Positions 1 through 10,330 are shown, counted from the first letter of the stretch. The stretch: 64,000 nt of DNA from Bradyrhizobium sp. CB3481 (GCF_029714305.1 NZ_CP121647.1:1570501-1634500), one strand, 5' to 3'. Numbers and translations: made by a program. Notes: generated by a model not told the origin, from the letters alone.

Positions 1-2
1 TC

Positions 3-206
3 GAAGCACAGCTGAGGGCGGCCGGCATGACGCTTGATAATCTTGTCATGCATCGGACGTATCTTGCTGACCGTAAGTACACGACCATCAATCGCGCCGT
101 GCGGAATGAAGTTCTCGGTGACCGGAAAACGGCGCTGACGGTTGTCATTGCAGGAATTTTCGACGAAGCGTGGCTTCTCGAAATAGAGGCGGTTGCTGCG
201 GGATAG
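3..206 (+). CDS. RidA/YjgF-family protein, C-terminal part
   Basis: This is the 3' end of a gene that begins before the window; 67 codons are visible. The peptide contains LGDRKTALTVVIAGIFDEAWLLEIEAVAA, interrupted here only by the limit on quoting in other fields, and this resembles the end of the RidA (YjgF/YER057c/UK114) fold, where an Arg near the middle of the last third and a closing beta strand ending in EIEAVA are typical. RidA proteins deaminate reactive enamine/imine intermediates made by PLP enzymes in the cytosol. It lies upstream of glpD on the same strand but is separated by about 200 bases that hold an apparent operator, so it is probably a separate transcript. The start and most of the trimer core cannot be seen. 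Confidence 0.7.
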   Translation, partial: EAQLRAAGMTLDNLVMHRTYLADRKYTTINRAVRNEVLGDRKTALTVVIAGIFDEAWLLEIEAVAAG

Positions 207-303
207 CCGACCGGCCGGACAGTCGAGGCGCGAGTTGCCTTAGGGGAACTACACAACTTCCATATGTTCGCGGGCGGTGCCCCTCCCACCAAATCGGTTC
301 CCC

Positions 304-370
304 ACTTTCGTTTCGCTTTCGACTTGCTTTCGTTTTTGGTTGTGTTTAACTCCCAATCCGAAAGCGAAGT
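304..370 (+). promoter_or_regulatory. Candidate GlpR (DeoR-type) operator upstream of glpD
   Basis: CTTTCG occurs at 305-310, 316-321 and 327-332, an exact 11-base period that places all copies on one face of the helix; an extra TTTCG sits at 311-315. A reverse-oriented CGAAAGCGAA follows at about 359-368. DeoR-family GlpR repressors bind repeated short T-rich half-sites of this kind. The position 80-100 bases before the glpD start suits repression relieved by glycerol-3-phosphate. No glpR gene is present in the window, so the assignment is inference from motif and context. Confidence 0.5.
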
Positions 371-409
371 CGCCGAAGTGAAGAGGCGATCGCCGGGGGA
401 TGCGTTTCG

Positions 410-1954
410 TTGGATAGGGTATTCGATCTCGCCATCATCGGAGGCGGCATCAATGGCTGCGGCATCGCGCGCGATGCGGCGGGCCGGGGCAACTCCGTTT
501 TCCTTTGCGAAATGAATGATTTGGCGAGTGGGACGTCGTCCTGGTCGACCAAATTGGTGCATGGCGGCCTGCGCTATCTCGAATATTACGAGTTCCGCCT
601 GGTCCGCGAAGCCCTGATCGAGCGCGAAGTCCTCTGGCAGATCGCCCCCCACATCATCCGGCCCCTACGTTTCGTTTTGCCGCACCATTCCGGCTTGCGG
701 CCGGCCTGGCTGCTCAGGCTGGGGTTGTTCCTGTACGACCATATCGGCGGACGGCACCTGCTGCCGCCGACGCGCTCGGTCGATCTGGTTCACGACGAGG
801 TGGGCAAGCCCCTGATCGCCAACCGCTACAAGCGCGGTTTCGAATATTCCGACTGTTTCGTCGATGACGCGCGGCTCGTCGTGCTGACCGCGCGGGACGC
901 CGCGGACCGAGGCGCCGAAATCCAGACCCGCTCGCGCGCGGTCGAGATCAGGCAGGTAGACGGCATCTGGCACGTCACAGTCGAGAACACGATCAGCGGT
1001 GCGCGCAGCACCATCAAGGCCCGGGCGCTGGTCAATGCCGGCGGTCCCTGGGTCGAGCAGGTGCTGTCGGCAGGTTCGGGCGTCAATGCGCGCGCCAAGG
1101 TGCGGCTGGTCCAGGGCTCCCATATCGTGGTGCGCAAGCTCTATGAGCACGACCGCGCCTACATGTTCCAGAATGCCGACGGCCGCATCATCTTTGTCAT
1201 TCCCTATCAGGACGATTTCACCCTGATCGGCACCACCGATCGCGACTATGACGGCGATCCTGCCAAGGTGAAGGCCTCCGACGAGGAGATTCAATATCTG
1301 TGCGCCTCCGCCAGCGAATATCTGAAAAAGCCGGTGCTGCCCAAGGACGTGGTGTGGACCTATTCCGGCGTCCGGCCGCTTTATGATGACGGCGCGAGCG
1401 AAGCCAAGGCGGCGACCCGCGACTACGTGTTCGAACTCGATACGCCCGGCGGCGCGCCGCTGTTGTCGATTTACGGCGGCAAGATCACGACCTATCGCCG
1501 CCTGTCGGAAGAGGCGCTGGAACGGCTGGCACCCTATCTACGCAGCGCGAAAGAGAAAGAAGGGTGGACCGGCAAGGCGCCGCTGCCCGGCGGCGACATG
1601 GATGTCTCGGCGGTGGCTGCGCTGACGGCGGAATTGATGCGGAACTATCCGTTCCTCAGCCCGGCGCATGCCGGCCGGCTAGCGCATGCCTATGGCACGC
1701 GTGCGACAAAATTGCTCGGCAATGCAAAATCATCTGATGATCTCGGCCAGTCGTTTGGCGCTACCCTGACGGAGAGCGAGGTCCGGTACCTGATGTCGAA
1801 CGAATGGGCCTGCACCGCTGAGGACGTGGTGTGGCGAAGATCCAAGCTCGGTTTGCGGCTCTCACGGGATGAGATCGCCGCACTCGACGAATGGATCAAA
1901 GCCCATAGCGCCTCCGGTGAACGTCCCTTGCGCGAAGCAGGAGGACGGCCATGA
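410..1954 (+). CDS. glpD: Aerobic glycerol-3-phosphate dehydrogenase
   Basis: The 514-residue product matches GlpD: FAD-dependent, membrane-associated oxidation of sn-glycerol-3-phosphate to dihydroxyacetone phosphate with electrons passed to quinone. The N-terminus has the FAD dinucleotide fold IIGGGINGCGIARDAAGRG (residues about 9-27), followed by SGTSSWSTKLVHGGLRYLE, which is diagnostic of GlpD. Late motifs SGVRPLYDD and SIYGGKITTYR also fit. The start taken is TTG at 410, because no in-frame ATG/GTG precedes the FAD motif and the overlapping ATG at 400 is closed at once by a stop. The stop overlaps the next gene by four bases (ATGA), so glpD heads an operon with its own uptake system. The length is normal for the family. 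Confidence 0.95.
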   Translation: MDRVFDLAIIGGGINGCGIARDAAGRGNSVFLCEMNDLASGTSSWSTKLVHGGLRYLEYYEFRLVREALIEREVLWQIAPHIIRPLRFVLPHHSGLRPAWLLRLGLFLYDHIGGRHLLPPTRSVDLVHDEVGKPLIANRYKRGFEYSDCFVDDARLVVLTARDAADRGAEIQTRSRAVEIRQVDGIWHVTVENTISGARSTIKARALVNAGGPWVEQVLSAGSGVNARAKVRLVQGSHIVVRKLYEHDRAYMFQNADGRIIFVIPYQDDFTLIGTTDRDYDGDPAKVKASDEEIQYLCASASEYLKKPVLPKDVVWTYSGVRPLYDDGASEAKAATRDYVFELDTPGGAPLLSIYGGKITTYRRLSEEALERLAPYLRSAKEKEGWTGKAPLPGGDMDVSAVAALTAELMRNYPFLSPAHAGRLAHAYGTRATKLLGNAKSSDDLGQSFGATLTESEVRYLMSNEWACTAEDVVWRRSKLGLRLSRDEIAALDEWIKAHSASGERPLREAGGRP

Positions 1955-3081
1955 GCGTCACGCTCGAACATGTCACACGAACGGTGGACGGTATCCCGAC
2001 CATTCGCGATGTCTCGCTGACACTCGAACGTGGCACGCTGAGCGTGCTGCTCGGGCCGACGCTTTCGGGCAAGACCTCGATCATGCGGCTGCTCGCCGGG
2101 CTCGACAAGCCGGCCACCGGCCGCGTGCTGGTCGACGGCAACGACGTCACCGGCGCCGACGTGCGGCAGCGCTCGGTCGCAATGGTCTATCAGCAGTTCA
2201 TCAATTATCCCGCGCTGACGGTATACGAGAATATTGCCTCGCCGCTGCGCGTGCAGGGCCGGCCGCGCGAGGAGATCGAGCATCGCGTGCAGGAGGCTGC
2301 AAGACTCCTGCGGCTCGAGCCGTATCTGAAGCGTACCCCGCTGCAGCTTTCGGGTGGCCAGCAGCAGCGGACCGCGATCGCTCGTGCGCTGGTCAAGGGC
2401 GCCGACCTCGTGCTGCTCGACGAGCCGCTCGCCAACCTCGATTACAAGCTGCGTGAGGAGTTGCGCGCCGAACTGCCGCGCATCTTCGAGGCCTCGGGCG
2501 CCATCTTCGTCTATGCCACGACCGAACCCTCTGAAGCGCTGCTGCTCGGTGGCAACACGGTCTGCATGTGGGAAGGTCAGGTGCTTCAGGCCGGCGATAC
2601 GTCGCAAGTCTATCGCCAACCCGATACGCTGCGCGTGGCGCAGGTATTTTCCGATCCGCCGCTCAATATCGTCGGGATCGAGAAGAAGAACGGTTCCGTG
2701 CAATATGCCGGCGGCATCAAGGCGCCAGCCAGCGGGCTCTATGCATCGCTCGCCGACGGGCCGTATCGCGTCGGCTTCCGCGCCCATCAGCTCGAAGTCG
2801 CGAGCGGCGTCGCCGGGCGGCACACGTTCCATGCCACCGTCACGGTGACCGAAATAACCGGCTCGGAAAGCTTTGTGCATCTCACCCGCGACGGTTCCAA
2901 CTGGGTCGCGGTGCTGCAGGGCGTGCATGAATACGAGCCCGGCCAGACCCTCGACGCGGTGCTCGATCCCGACAATGTTTTCGTGTTCGACGCCGCCGAT
3001 CGCTTGGTCGCAGCGCCAGGTAAAGCGTCTTCAAGCGAAGTGCATCGCGCTTCGTTTGAAGCAAAGAAATCGTGCGCTTGA
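1951..3081 (+). CDS. glpS: Glycerol-3-phosphate ABC importer, ATPase subunit GlpS
   Basis: This 376-residue MalK-like ATPase starts in a four-base overlap with glpD. Walker A is GPTLSGKT (residues 35-42), the signature LSGGQQQR is intact (133-140) and Walker B ends in LLDEP (about 155-159). The switch histidine is missing: where family members have T-H-D-Q, this protein has T-T-E-P (about 190-193). A C-terminal TOBE-like regulatory region follows. The partner ATPase encoded next has the reverse pattern, so the two probably form a heterodimer with one competent ATP site. The order glpD-glpSTPQUV is the known rhizobial glycerol uptake locus; the symbol rests on that synteny. Confidence 0.88.
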   Translation: MSVTLEHVTRTVDGIPTIRDVSLTLERGTLSVLLGPTLSGKTSIMRLLAGLDKPATGRVLVDGNDVTGADVRQRSVAMVYQQFINYPALTVYENIASPLRVQGRPREEIEHRVQEAARLLRLEPYLKRTPLQLSGGQQQRTAIARALVKGADLVLLDEPLANLDYKLREELRAELPRIFEASGAIFVYATTEPSEALLLGGNTVCMWEGQVLQAGDTSQVYRQPDTLRVAQVFSDPPLNIVGIEKKNGSVQYAGGIKAPASGLYASLADGPYRVGFRAHQLEVASGVAGRHTFHATVTVTEITGSESFVHLTRDGSNWVAVLQGVHEYEPGQTLDAVLDPDNVFVFDAADRLVAAPGKASSSEVHRASFEAKKSCA

Positions 3082-3093
3082 GGGAGATGCGAC

Positions 3094-4178
3094 ATGGCCC
3101 GCATTGATCTCGTCGATCTCGCGCATTCCTACGGCGGCAATAACGCGCCGCCGGAATCCTTTGCGCTGAAGCCGGTGACCATGACCTGGCGGCAGGGCGG
3201 TGCCTATGCACTGCTCGGCCCCTCCGGCTGCGGCAAGACCACGCTGCTGAACCTGATTTCCGGCATCGTCACGCCCTCGCGCGGAAAGATTCTGTTCGAC
3301 GGCGCCGACATCACGCCGCTGTCAACCCAGAAGCGCAATATCGCGCAGGTTTTCCAGTTTCCGGTGATTTACGACACCATGACGGTCGGGCAGAACCTCG
3401 CCTTTCCGCTGCAGAACCGTGGCGTGCCGAAGGCCGAGGTCGAGGCGCGGGTGAGGCAGATCGCCGATCTCCTGGACCTCACCTTCTATCTCGACCGCAA
3501 GGCGACGCGGCTGACCGCGGATGCCAAGCAGAAGATTTCGCTCGGCCGCGGCCTCGTCCGCTCCGACGTCGCCGCCGTGCTGTTCGACGAGCCGCTGACG
3601 GTGATCGATCCGGAGTTGAAGTGGCAGTTGCGCTCGAAGCTGAAGGCGCTGCACCGCGAGCTCGATCTCACGATGATCTATGTCACCCATGACCAGACCG
3701 AGGCGCTGACTTTCGCCGACACCGTCGTCGTCATGCATGACGGCCGCGTCGTGCAGAGCGGCACGCCGGCCGAATTGTTCGACAAGCCTGCGCATACCTT
3801 TGTCGGCTATTTCATCGGCTCACCCGGCATGAACATCGTGCCGGCTGCCGTCAGTGGGCACGAGGCGCGGATCGATGGCCATATCATCGGGCTGCACCGC
3901 AATTATGGTGTGCTGCCGGCAGGCGCCAAGATCGAGGTCGGCGTGCGGCCGGAATTCGTCAATGTCGCCGCGCCCGCATCGGGCCTGCTGTCGGCCACGA
4001 TCGAGCGGATCGACGATCTCGGCCGTGCCCGTTTCGCCCGCGTCCGCGTCGGCGATGCCAAACTTGCCGCGCGCGTTCCGCCGGGATTCTCCGTGTCAGA
4101 CAATACGGTCGGGCTGGTGTTCGATCCCGCCCATGTTCACGTCTATGCCGACAGCCGTCTGGTCGAGGGGGTTGCCTG

Positions 4179-4179
<1 letters not shown>
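3094..4179 (+). CDS. glpT: Glycerol-3-phosphate ABC importer, ATPase subunit GlpT (rhizobial)
   Basis: The second ATPase of the importer has 361 residues and starts 12 bases after glpS with GGGAG upstream. Walker A GPSGCGKT (42-49), Walker B LFDEP (164-168) and the switch motif VTHDQTEAL (H about 199) are intact. The ABC signature is degenerate: L-T-A-D-A-K-Q (about 140-146) replaces L-S-G-G-Q. This complements GlpS, which has a good signature but no switch His. MalK-type importers normally use two equal sites, so this pair is asymmetric. The name follows the rhizobial glpSTPQUV scheme and is not the E. coli GlpT antiporter. The stop overlaps the next start by one base. Confidence 0.88.
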
Positions 4180-5080
<901 letters not shown>

Positions 5081-5081
<1 letters not shown>

Positions 5082-5887
5082 TGCATTCGATTCCCGGACG
5101 GCGCCTGATCATCTCAGCGTTCCTGATCTTCCTGCTGCTGCCGATCTACTGGCTCGTCAACATGAGCTTCAAGACCAACAACGAGATCGTCACCACGATG
5201 ACGCTGTGGCCGCACCAGCCGACGCTGGAGAACTACATGCGCATCTTTACCGACGAGAGCTGGTATTCCGGCTACATCAACTCGCTGAAATACGTGATCA
5301 TCAATACCGTGATCTCGATCGCTGTGGCGCTGCCTGCCGCTTACGGCTTCTCGCGCTATCGCTTCCTCGGCGACAAGCATCTGTTCTTCTGGCTGCTGTC
5401 GAACCGAATGGCGCCGGCCGCGGTGTTCGCGCTGCCGTTCTTCAATCTCTATTCGGCGATCAATCTGTTCGATACGCCCTGGGCGGTCGCGCTGGCGCAC
5501 TGCATCTTCAACGTGCCGCTGGCGGTGTGGATCCTCGAAGGCTTCGTCTCCGGCGTGCCGCGCGAGATCGATGAGACCGCGTTTCTCGATGGCTATTCGT
5601 TCCCGCGCTTCTTCGTCAAAATCCTGGTGCCGCTGATCGCGAGTGGCATCGGCGTAGCTGCGTTCTTCTGCTTCATGTTCTCCTGGGTCGAGCTGTTGCT
5701 GGCGCGCACGCTGACCTCGGTTAACGCCAAGCCGATCTCGGCGATCATGACGCGCACGGTCTCCGCCGCCGGTATGGATTGGGGCCTGCTCGCGGCTGCC
5801 GGCGTGCTCACCATCATCCCCGGCGCGCTGGTGATCTGGTTCGTCCGTAACTACATCGCGCGCGGCTTTGCGCTGGGCAGAGTGTAG
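5081..5887 (+). CDS. glpQ: Glycerol-3-phosphate ABC importer permease GlpQ
   Basis: A 268-residue permease of the MalG/UgpE type, partner of GlpP. The start chosen is ATG 5081 (MHSIPGRRLI), after GGAGG at 5070-5074; an in-frame upstream extension to 5012 would lie inside glpP and lacks a ribosome site. The first membrane helix follows at once (ISAFLIFLLLPIYWLVNMSF). The EAA loop is DETAFLDGYSFPRFFVKIL, slightly divergent from the classical EAA---G. The name follows the rhizobial locus and should not be confused with the E. coli phosphodiesterase GlpQ. Confidence 0.9.
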
Positions 5888-5897
5888 GGGGCTTCTC

Positions 5898-6224
5898 ATG
5901 GAAAACATCGCATGGATGGCCTGGACGCTGCCGACCGCGATCTTCTTCGTGATGCTGGCGCTGACGCTCGGCGTGATGACGTGGCTCGCCGCCGCCTATC
6001 CCGAGGCCGAGCGCGTCGGCGTGCTGCGCATTCCGACCACGCGCGGCGACCGGCTGTTCATTTCGCTGGTGCTGTCAGCGGTCATCCATTTGCTGTGGAT
6101 TGCCTTTGTCGGCACCGATCCGATTCTGACGCTGCCGATCGGGGAGGGCGTTGAAATATCGAGCCTGTGGCTCGCAACCCTGATTTCGCTTGTCTCAGCC
6201 GTTGCGATTTTCCGCACCGTCTAG
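5898..6224 (+). CDS. glpU: Small membrane protein GlpU (DUF2160 type)
   Basis: A 108-residue protein with about three hydrophobic segments: near the N-terminus (AIFFVMLALTLGVMTWLA), in the middle (LFISLVLSAVIHLLWIAFV) and at the C-terminus (LWLATLISLVSAVAIF). It matches the DUF2160 family found between the permease and binding-protein genes of rhizobial glycerol importers; its molecular role is not established. The start at 5898 follows GGGGGC, 10 bases after the glpQ stop; a 10-residue upstream extension would overlap glpQ and is not preferred. Confidence 0.85.
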   Translation: MENIAWMAWTLPTAIFFVMLALTLGVMTWLAAAYPEAERVGVLRIPTTRGDRLFISLVLSAVIHLLWIAFVGTDPILTLPIGEGVEISSLWLATLISLVSAVAIFRTV

Positions 6225-6299
6225 GAAGCGAAAAAAGAGCAGATCCGGGATCAACCCGGGCCTGGATATGTGTTTGTCGCTGCAACCGGAGGATCCAAC

Positions 6300-8096
6300 A
6301 TGCGACGCTTGAGAGAGAGAAACGGTCCGTTGACCAAGGAGAGCTTTCTGACGATGACCAGCGCCGCCGCGCTGATCGCCGCTTCCGTGACCATTGCCGC
6401 GCCCGCACGTGCGGACGACGCCGTCAACCAGCGCTGGATCGACAGCGAATTCCAGCCCTCGACGCTGTCGAAGGCGGACCAGTTGAAGGAGCTGCAGTGG
6501 TTCGAAAAGGCCGCCGCCCCCTTCAAGGGCATGGAAATCAATGTCGTGTCGGAAACCATCACGACGCATGAATATGAATCGCGCACACTGGCAAAGGCCT
6601 TCACCGAGATCACCGGGATCAAGGTCAAGCATGACCTGATCCAGGAAGGCGACGTCGTCGAGAAGCTGCAGACCCAGATGCAGTCCGGCAAGAACGTCTA
6701 TGACGGCTGGATCAACGATTCCGACCTGATCGGCACCCACTTCCGCTACGGCCAGACCGTGATCCTGTCGGACTACATGACCGGCGAGGGCAAGGACGTC
6801 ACCAACCCGCAGCTCGACGTCGACGACTTCATCGGCAAGTCGTTCACAACCGGTCCGGACAAGAAGCTCTATCAGCTTCCCGACCAGCAGTTCGCGAACC
6901 TCTACTGGTTCCGCTACGACTGGTTCTCCAATCCGGAGTACAAGGCCAAGTTCAAGGCCAAGTACGGCTATGAGCTCGGCGTACCCGTGAACTGGTCGGC
7001 GTATGAAGACATCGCCGAATTCTTCACCAACGACATCAAGGAGATCAACGGCGTCAAGGTCTATGGCCACATGGACTATGGCAAGAAGGATCCCTCGCTC
7101 GGCTGGCGGTTCACCGACGCCTGGCTGTCGATGGCCGGCAACGGCGACAAGGGCATCCCGAACGGCCTGCCGGTCGACGAATGGGGCATCCGCATGGAAG
7201 GCTGCCGTCCGGTCGGCTCCTCGGTCGAGCGCGGCGGCGACACCAACGGCCCGGCCGCGGTCTACGCCATCACCAAATATCTCGACTGGTTGAAGAAATA
7301 TGCCCCGCCGCAGGCCCAGGGCATGACCTTCTCCGAAGCAGGCCCGGTGCCGGCGCAGGGTAACATCGCCCAGCAGATCTTCTGGTACACCGCCTTCACC
7401 GCCGACATGGTGAAGCCCGGCATCGCGGTCGTGAACGCGGATGGCACGCCGAAGTGGCGCATGGCGCCGTCGCCGCACGGCTCGTACTGGAAAGAGGGCA
7501 TGAAGCTCGGCTACCAGGACGCCGGCTCGGCGACGCTTCTGAAGTCGACCCCGGCCGATCGCCGCAAGGCGGCCTGGCTCTATCTGCAGTTCATCAACTC
7601 CAAGACGGTGTCTCTGAAGAAGAGCCATGTCGGCCTCACCTTCGTGCGTGAATCCGACATCTGGGACAAGTCCTTCACCGAGCGTGCGCCGAAGCTCGGC
7701 GGGCTGATCGAGTTCTACCGCTCGCCCGCGCGCGTGCAGTGGACCCCGACCGGCAATAACGTGCCTGACTATCCGAAGCTCGCGCAGCTGTGGTGGCAGA
7801 ACATCGGCGATGCGTCGTCCGGTTCGAAGACGCCGCAACAGGCGATGGACGCGCTGGCCGCAGCCCAGGACTCCGTGCTCGAGCGTCTTGAGAAGTCCGG
7901 CGTGCAGAAAGAGTGCGGGCCGAAGCTGAACAAGAAAGAGACGGCCGAGTTCTGGTTTGCCAAGTCGGCAAAGGACGGCAACATCGCGCCGGCGCGCAAG
8001 CTGGCGAACGAGAAGCCGAAGGGCGAGACCGTCGACTACGACACGCTGGTGAAGTCGTGGCCCGCCACGCCGCCGAAGCGCGCCGAGGCGAAGTGA
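6300..8096 (+). CDS. glpV: Glycerol/glycerol-3-phosphate ABC importer binding protein GlpV
   Basis: A 598-residue periplasmic binding protein. The start at 6300 is set by GGAGGA at 6288-6293; an upstream in-frame GTG at 6270 has no ribosome site. An export signal is visible (MTSAAALIAASVTIAAPARADD, cleaved near ADD, residue about 40). The long, family-typical body carries the extracellular-solute-binding-protein-1 pattern, with conserved WFRYDWFSNPEYKAKFKAKYG and many Trp residues for a small polyol ligand. It is last in the operon, after glpU, and is followed by a terminator. The length is greater than UgpB (about 440) but typical for this rhizobial type. Confidence 0.9.
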   Translation: MRRLRERNGPLTKESFLTMTSAAALIAASVTIAAPARADDAVNQRWIDSEFQPSTLSKADQLKELQWFEKAAAPFKGMEINVVSETITTHEYESRTLAKAFTEITGIKVKHDLIQEGDVVEKLQTQMQSGKNVYDGWINDSDLIGTHFRYGQTVILSDYMTGEGKDVTNPQLDVDDFIGKSFTTGPDKKLYQLPDQQFANLYWFRYDWFSNPEYKAKFKAKYGYELGVPVNWSAYEDIAEFFTNDIKEINGVKVYGHMDYGKKDPSLGWRFTDAWLSMAGNGDKGIPNGLPVDEWGIRMEGCRPVGSSVERGGDTNGPAAVYAITKYLDWLKKYAPPQAQGMTFSEAGPVPAQGNIAQQIFWYTAFTADMVKPGIAVVNADGTPKWRMAPSPHGSYWKEGMKLGYQDAGSATLLKSTPADRRKAAWLYLQFINSKTVSLKKSHVGLTFVRESDIWDKSFTERAPKLGGLIEFYRSPARVQWTPTGNNVPDYPKLAQLWWQNIGDASSGSKTPQQAMDALAAAQDSVLERLEKSGVQKECGPKLNKKETAEFWFAKSAKDGNIAPARKLANEKPKGETVDYDTLVKSWPATPPKRAEAK

Positions 8097-8130
8097 GCCT
8101 CGTAAACTGCGAGTGATGCAAACAACCGAA

Positions 8131-8158
8131 GGCCGGGAGTGATCCCGGCCTTTTCTTT
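8131..8158 (+). terminator. Intrinsic terminator of the glp operon
   Basis: An 8-bp GC-rich stem, GGCCGGGA / TCCCGGCC, with loop GTGA, is followed by TTTTCTTTT. It lies 35 bases after the glpV stop. Confidence 0.9.
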
Positions 8159-8183
8159 TCCGCCGTCGAGCCATTACTCCCGT

Positions 8184-8288
8184 TGTCATCGTCCGCGAAA
8201 GCAGACGATCCAGTACGCCGCGCTCTCTCGCTCTTTTCACCAAAGCCGGTGTTTACTGGATGCCCCGCCTTCGCGGGGCATGACGATG
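8184..8288. repeat. Intergenic palindromic repeat, family A (copy 1)
   Basis: Two hairpins in opposite orientation bracket a variable centre. The left arm is GTCATCGTCCGCGAAAGC...GACGATCCAGTACGCCG and the right arm is TTTACTGGAT...GGGGCATGACGATG. The same CCAGTACGCCG / TACTGGAT pairing recurs at 10577 and 15274. It sits between the converging glpV and the oxidoreductase gene. Confidence 0.8.
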
Positions 8289-8304
8289 GTGCGGAGGCGC
8301 GCCC

Positions 8305-9405
8305 TCACTCCGCCGCCTGCGCGGCTGCGAGCGTTGGGTAATCCGTATAGCCCTTGGCGCCGCCGCCGTAGAACGTGGTCTTGTCCCACTCGTTCAGCGG
8401 CGCGCCCTGCTTCAACCGTTCGACCAAGTCCGGATTGGAGATGAACGGCTTTCCGAACGCGATCAAATCCGCCGCGCCGGCCTCCAGCACTTTGGTCGCG
8501 AGATCGAAATCGTAGCCGTTATTGGCGACATAGGCACCGCCAAAGCGCTTGCGCAAGCTTGCATAGTCGAACGGCGCGTTGTCGCGCGGGCCGCCGGTGG
8601 CGCCCTCGACGACGTGGAGATAGGTCAGCTTCAGTGCGCTGAGGCCGTCGACGATATGGTCGAACAGCGGCTGTGGGTTCGAGTCGGACACATCATTGGA
8701 CGGCGTCACCGGCGAGATGCGGATGCCGGTGCGCTCAGGGCCGGCGACACCTGCCACCGCCCTGGAAACTTCCAGCATCAGTTTGGCGCGGTTCTCGATG
8801 GAGCCACCGTAAGCATCGGTGCGCCTGTTGGTGCCGTCCTTGGCGAACTGGTCGAGCAGGTAGCCGTTGGCGCCGTGGATTTCGACGCCGTCGAAGCCGG
8901 CAGCCAGCGCATTCTCGGTGCCGCGTTTGTAATCGTCGATGATATCAGGGATCTCCGAAAGCTCCAGCGCACGCGGCTCGGAGATGTCGGTGAAGGTGCC
9001 GTTCACAAAAGTCTTGCCCTTGGCGCGGATTGCGCTTGGCGCCACCGGCTTGCCGCCGCCGGGCTGCAGGGAGGTGTGCGAGACGCGGCCGACATGCCAG
9101 ATCTGGATGAAGATGCGCCCGCCTTTTTCATGCACGCGGTCGGTGATCTTGCGCCAGGCTTCGACCTGCTCCTTCGAATAGATGCCGGGCGTATCCTGAT
9201 AGCCTTGGCCCTGCTGCGACACTTGGCTGGCCTCGGTGATCAAGAGGCCGGCCGAGGCGCGCTGGCCGTAATAATCGACCGCGAGCGGGCTCGGCACCAT
9301 GCCGGGAGGCACCGCGCGATTACGGGTCAGCGGCGCCATCACGAGGCGGTTCGGCAGGGTGATCGGGCCGAGCTTGAAGGGCTCGAACAGTTTGGTCTGG
9401 CTCAT
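8305..9405 (-). CDS. Old yellow enzyme family alkene reductase (NADH:flavin oxidoreductase)
   Basis: A 366-residue FMN-dependent TIM barrel of the OYE/NemA class, which reduces activated C=C bonds (enones, N-ethylmaleimide, nitro compounds) with NAD(P)H. The N-terminus LFEPFKLGPITLPNRLVMAPLTR is characteristic. The substrate-binding pair is present in GVEIHGANGYLLDQF (H and N about residues 176-179), followed by NRRTDAYGGSIENRAK and a phosphate-binding end AFGKPFISNPDL. The gene stands alone on the minus strand with no obvious operon partner. The family assignment is firm; the natural substrate is not. Confidence 0.92.
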   Translation of the reverse strand: MSQTKLFEPFKLGPITLPNRLVMAPLTRNRAVPPGMVPSPLAVDYYGQRASAGLLITEASQVSQQGQGYQDTPGIYSKEQVEAWRKITDRVHEKGGRIFIQIWHVGRVSHTSLQPGGGKPVAPSAIRAKGKTFVNGTFTDISEPRALELSEIPDIIDDYKRGTENALAAGFDGVEIHGANGYLLDQFAKDGTNRRTDAYGGSIENRAKLMLEVSRAVAGVAGPERTGIRISPVTPSNDVSDSNPQPLFDHIVDGLSALKLTYLHVVEGATGGPRDNAPFDYASLRKRFGGAYVANNGYDFDLATKVLEAGAADLIAFGKPFISNPDLVERLKQGAPLNEWDKTTFYGGGAKGYTDYPTLAAAQAAE

Positions 9406-9688
9406 GTCTGATGGGTCCGGGGTGAATGACTGATAGGGAAGAGTTGGGCATTGCAGCTATTTGCGCAATGGCCGAGCCATTCGGCTTGCGCAGACGAGCT
9501 GCGCAGGCGCCGGTCTTTGTGATGGTATCGCGGGTGCCGCCCGAACGCTGGCGCAGAATGACCCACTCGAAATCGGGAGCGGCGCAGCGAGGGCCTTCTC
9601 CCGTCGGCCGCCCTGGCGCTGCAATCGAACTTCCGGATGCCCGGCCGGCGGCGGGGCGCCCGACCGATCGGCCAACGAGCCGGCGCGA

Positions 9689-10330
9689 TCACATCGCCGC
9701 GAACGCGCCTTTCTCACCCTTGTCTTGCGCCTGCGCCGCCGCTTCCATTCGCCGGTTGTCCAGCTCGGCAGCCAGCCCGACGACATCTACCTGCATCAGC
9801 TCGAACGTCAGGCATTCGCAGCCGATCGAGCGAAACACCTGGCTGGCGGCCTTCTGGACGTTGTTGCCGAAGGTCTGGTGGTCCATCTGGATATCGAGCC
9901 GCGACTTGCGGCTGCACATCGCCTTCACCACCGATTGCAGGCGCATGCAGACTTCGTTGCGGTAGTTCTGCGTGCTCTCGAACGAGGCGCGCGGATCGAC
10001 GATCTGGGTGCGCACGACATAGACGAGGTTGAGCGCGAAGCGGTCGGCCGAGACGGTGCCCTGGGTGAACTTGAACACCTCGGGCCGCATGTCGATCCGC
10101 GCCAGCTGCCGGCTGCCGGCCGGGATGCGGTGGCGGCCGGGGCCAAGGGCCTTTTCGAAGCGGCCGCCGCGGTACAGCAGCACGTTCTCGAACTCGTGGA
10201 CAGTGATGCGGTCGAACCCGACCAGCGCCATAAAACCTTTCCGCAGCAGGGTCGAAATCCAGGCCCACGCGCCGGCGATCACGGCAATGACGATCAAAGC
10301 AAAGGCTATCGACCCCAGAGTTTCACCCAC
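9689..10330 (-). CDS. SPFH/band-7 domain membrane protein
   Basis: A 213-residue protein with an N-terminal membrane helix (IAFALIVIAVIAGAWAWIS, residues about 8-26), then an SPFH fold: VTVHEFENVLLYRGGRFEKALGPGRHRIP-like segment, followed by a long amphipathic C-terminal region ending in AAAQAQDKGEKG. Slipin/stomatin proteins of this class form oligomeric membrane microdomain scaffolds. It is shorter than typical slipins (about 250) and no NfeD-like protease partner lies beside it, so its partner is unknown. Confidence 0.7.
   Translation of the reverse strand: MGETLGSIAFALIVIAVIAGAWAWISTLLRKGFMALVGFDRITVHEFENVLLYRGGRFEKALGPGRHRIPAGSRQLARIDMRPEVFKFTQGTVSADRFALNLVYVVRTQIVDPRASFESTQNYRNEVCMRLQSVVKAMCSRKSRLDIQMDHQTFGNNVQKAASQVFRSIGCECLTFELMQVDVVGLAAELDNRRMEAAAQAQDKGEKGAFAAM

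Noticed and set aside
1690..2928. 412-codon open frame on the minus strand across glpD and glpS
   Set aside because: It lies antisense to two genes with complete family motifs and has Arg/His/Gly-rich composition without domains; it is a shadow frame of GC-rich DNA.
6195..8243. 682-codon open frame antisense to glpV
   Set aside because: The plus strand has the binding protein with signal, ribosome site and terminator; the antisense frame has no domain.
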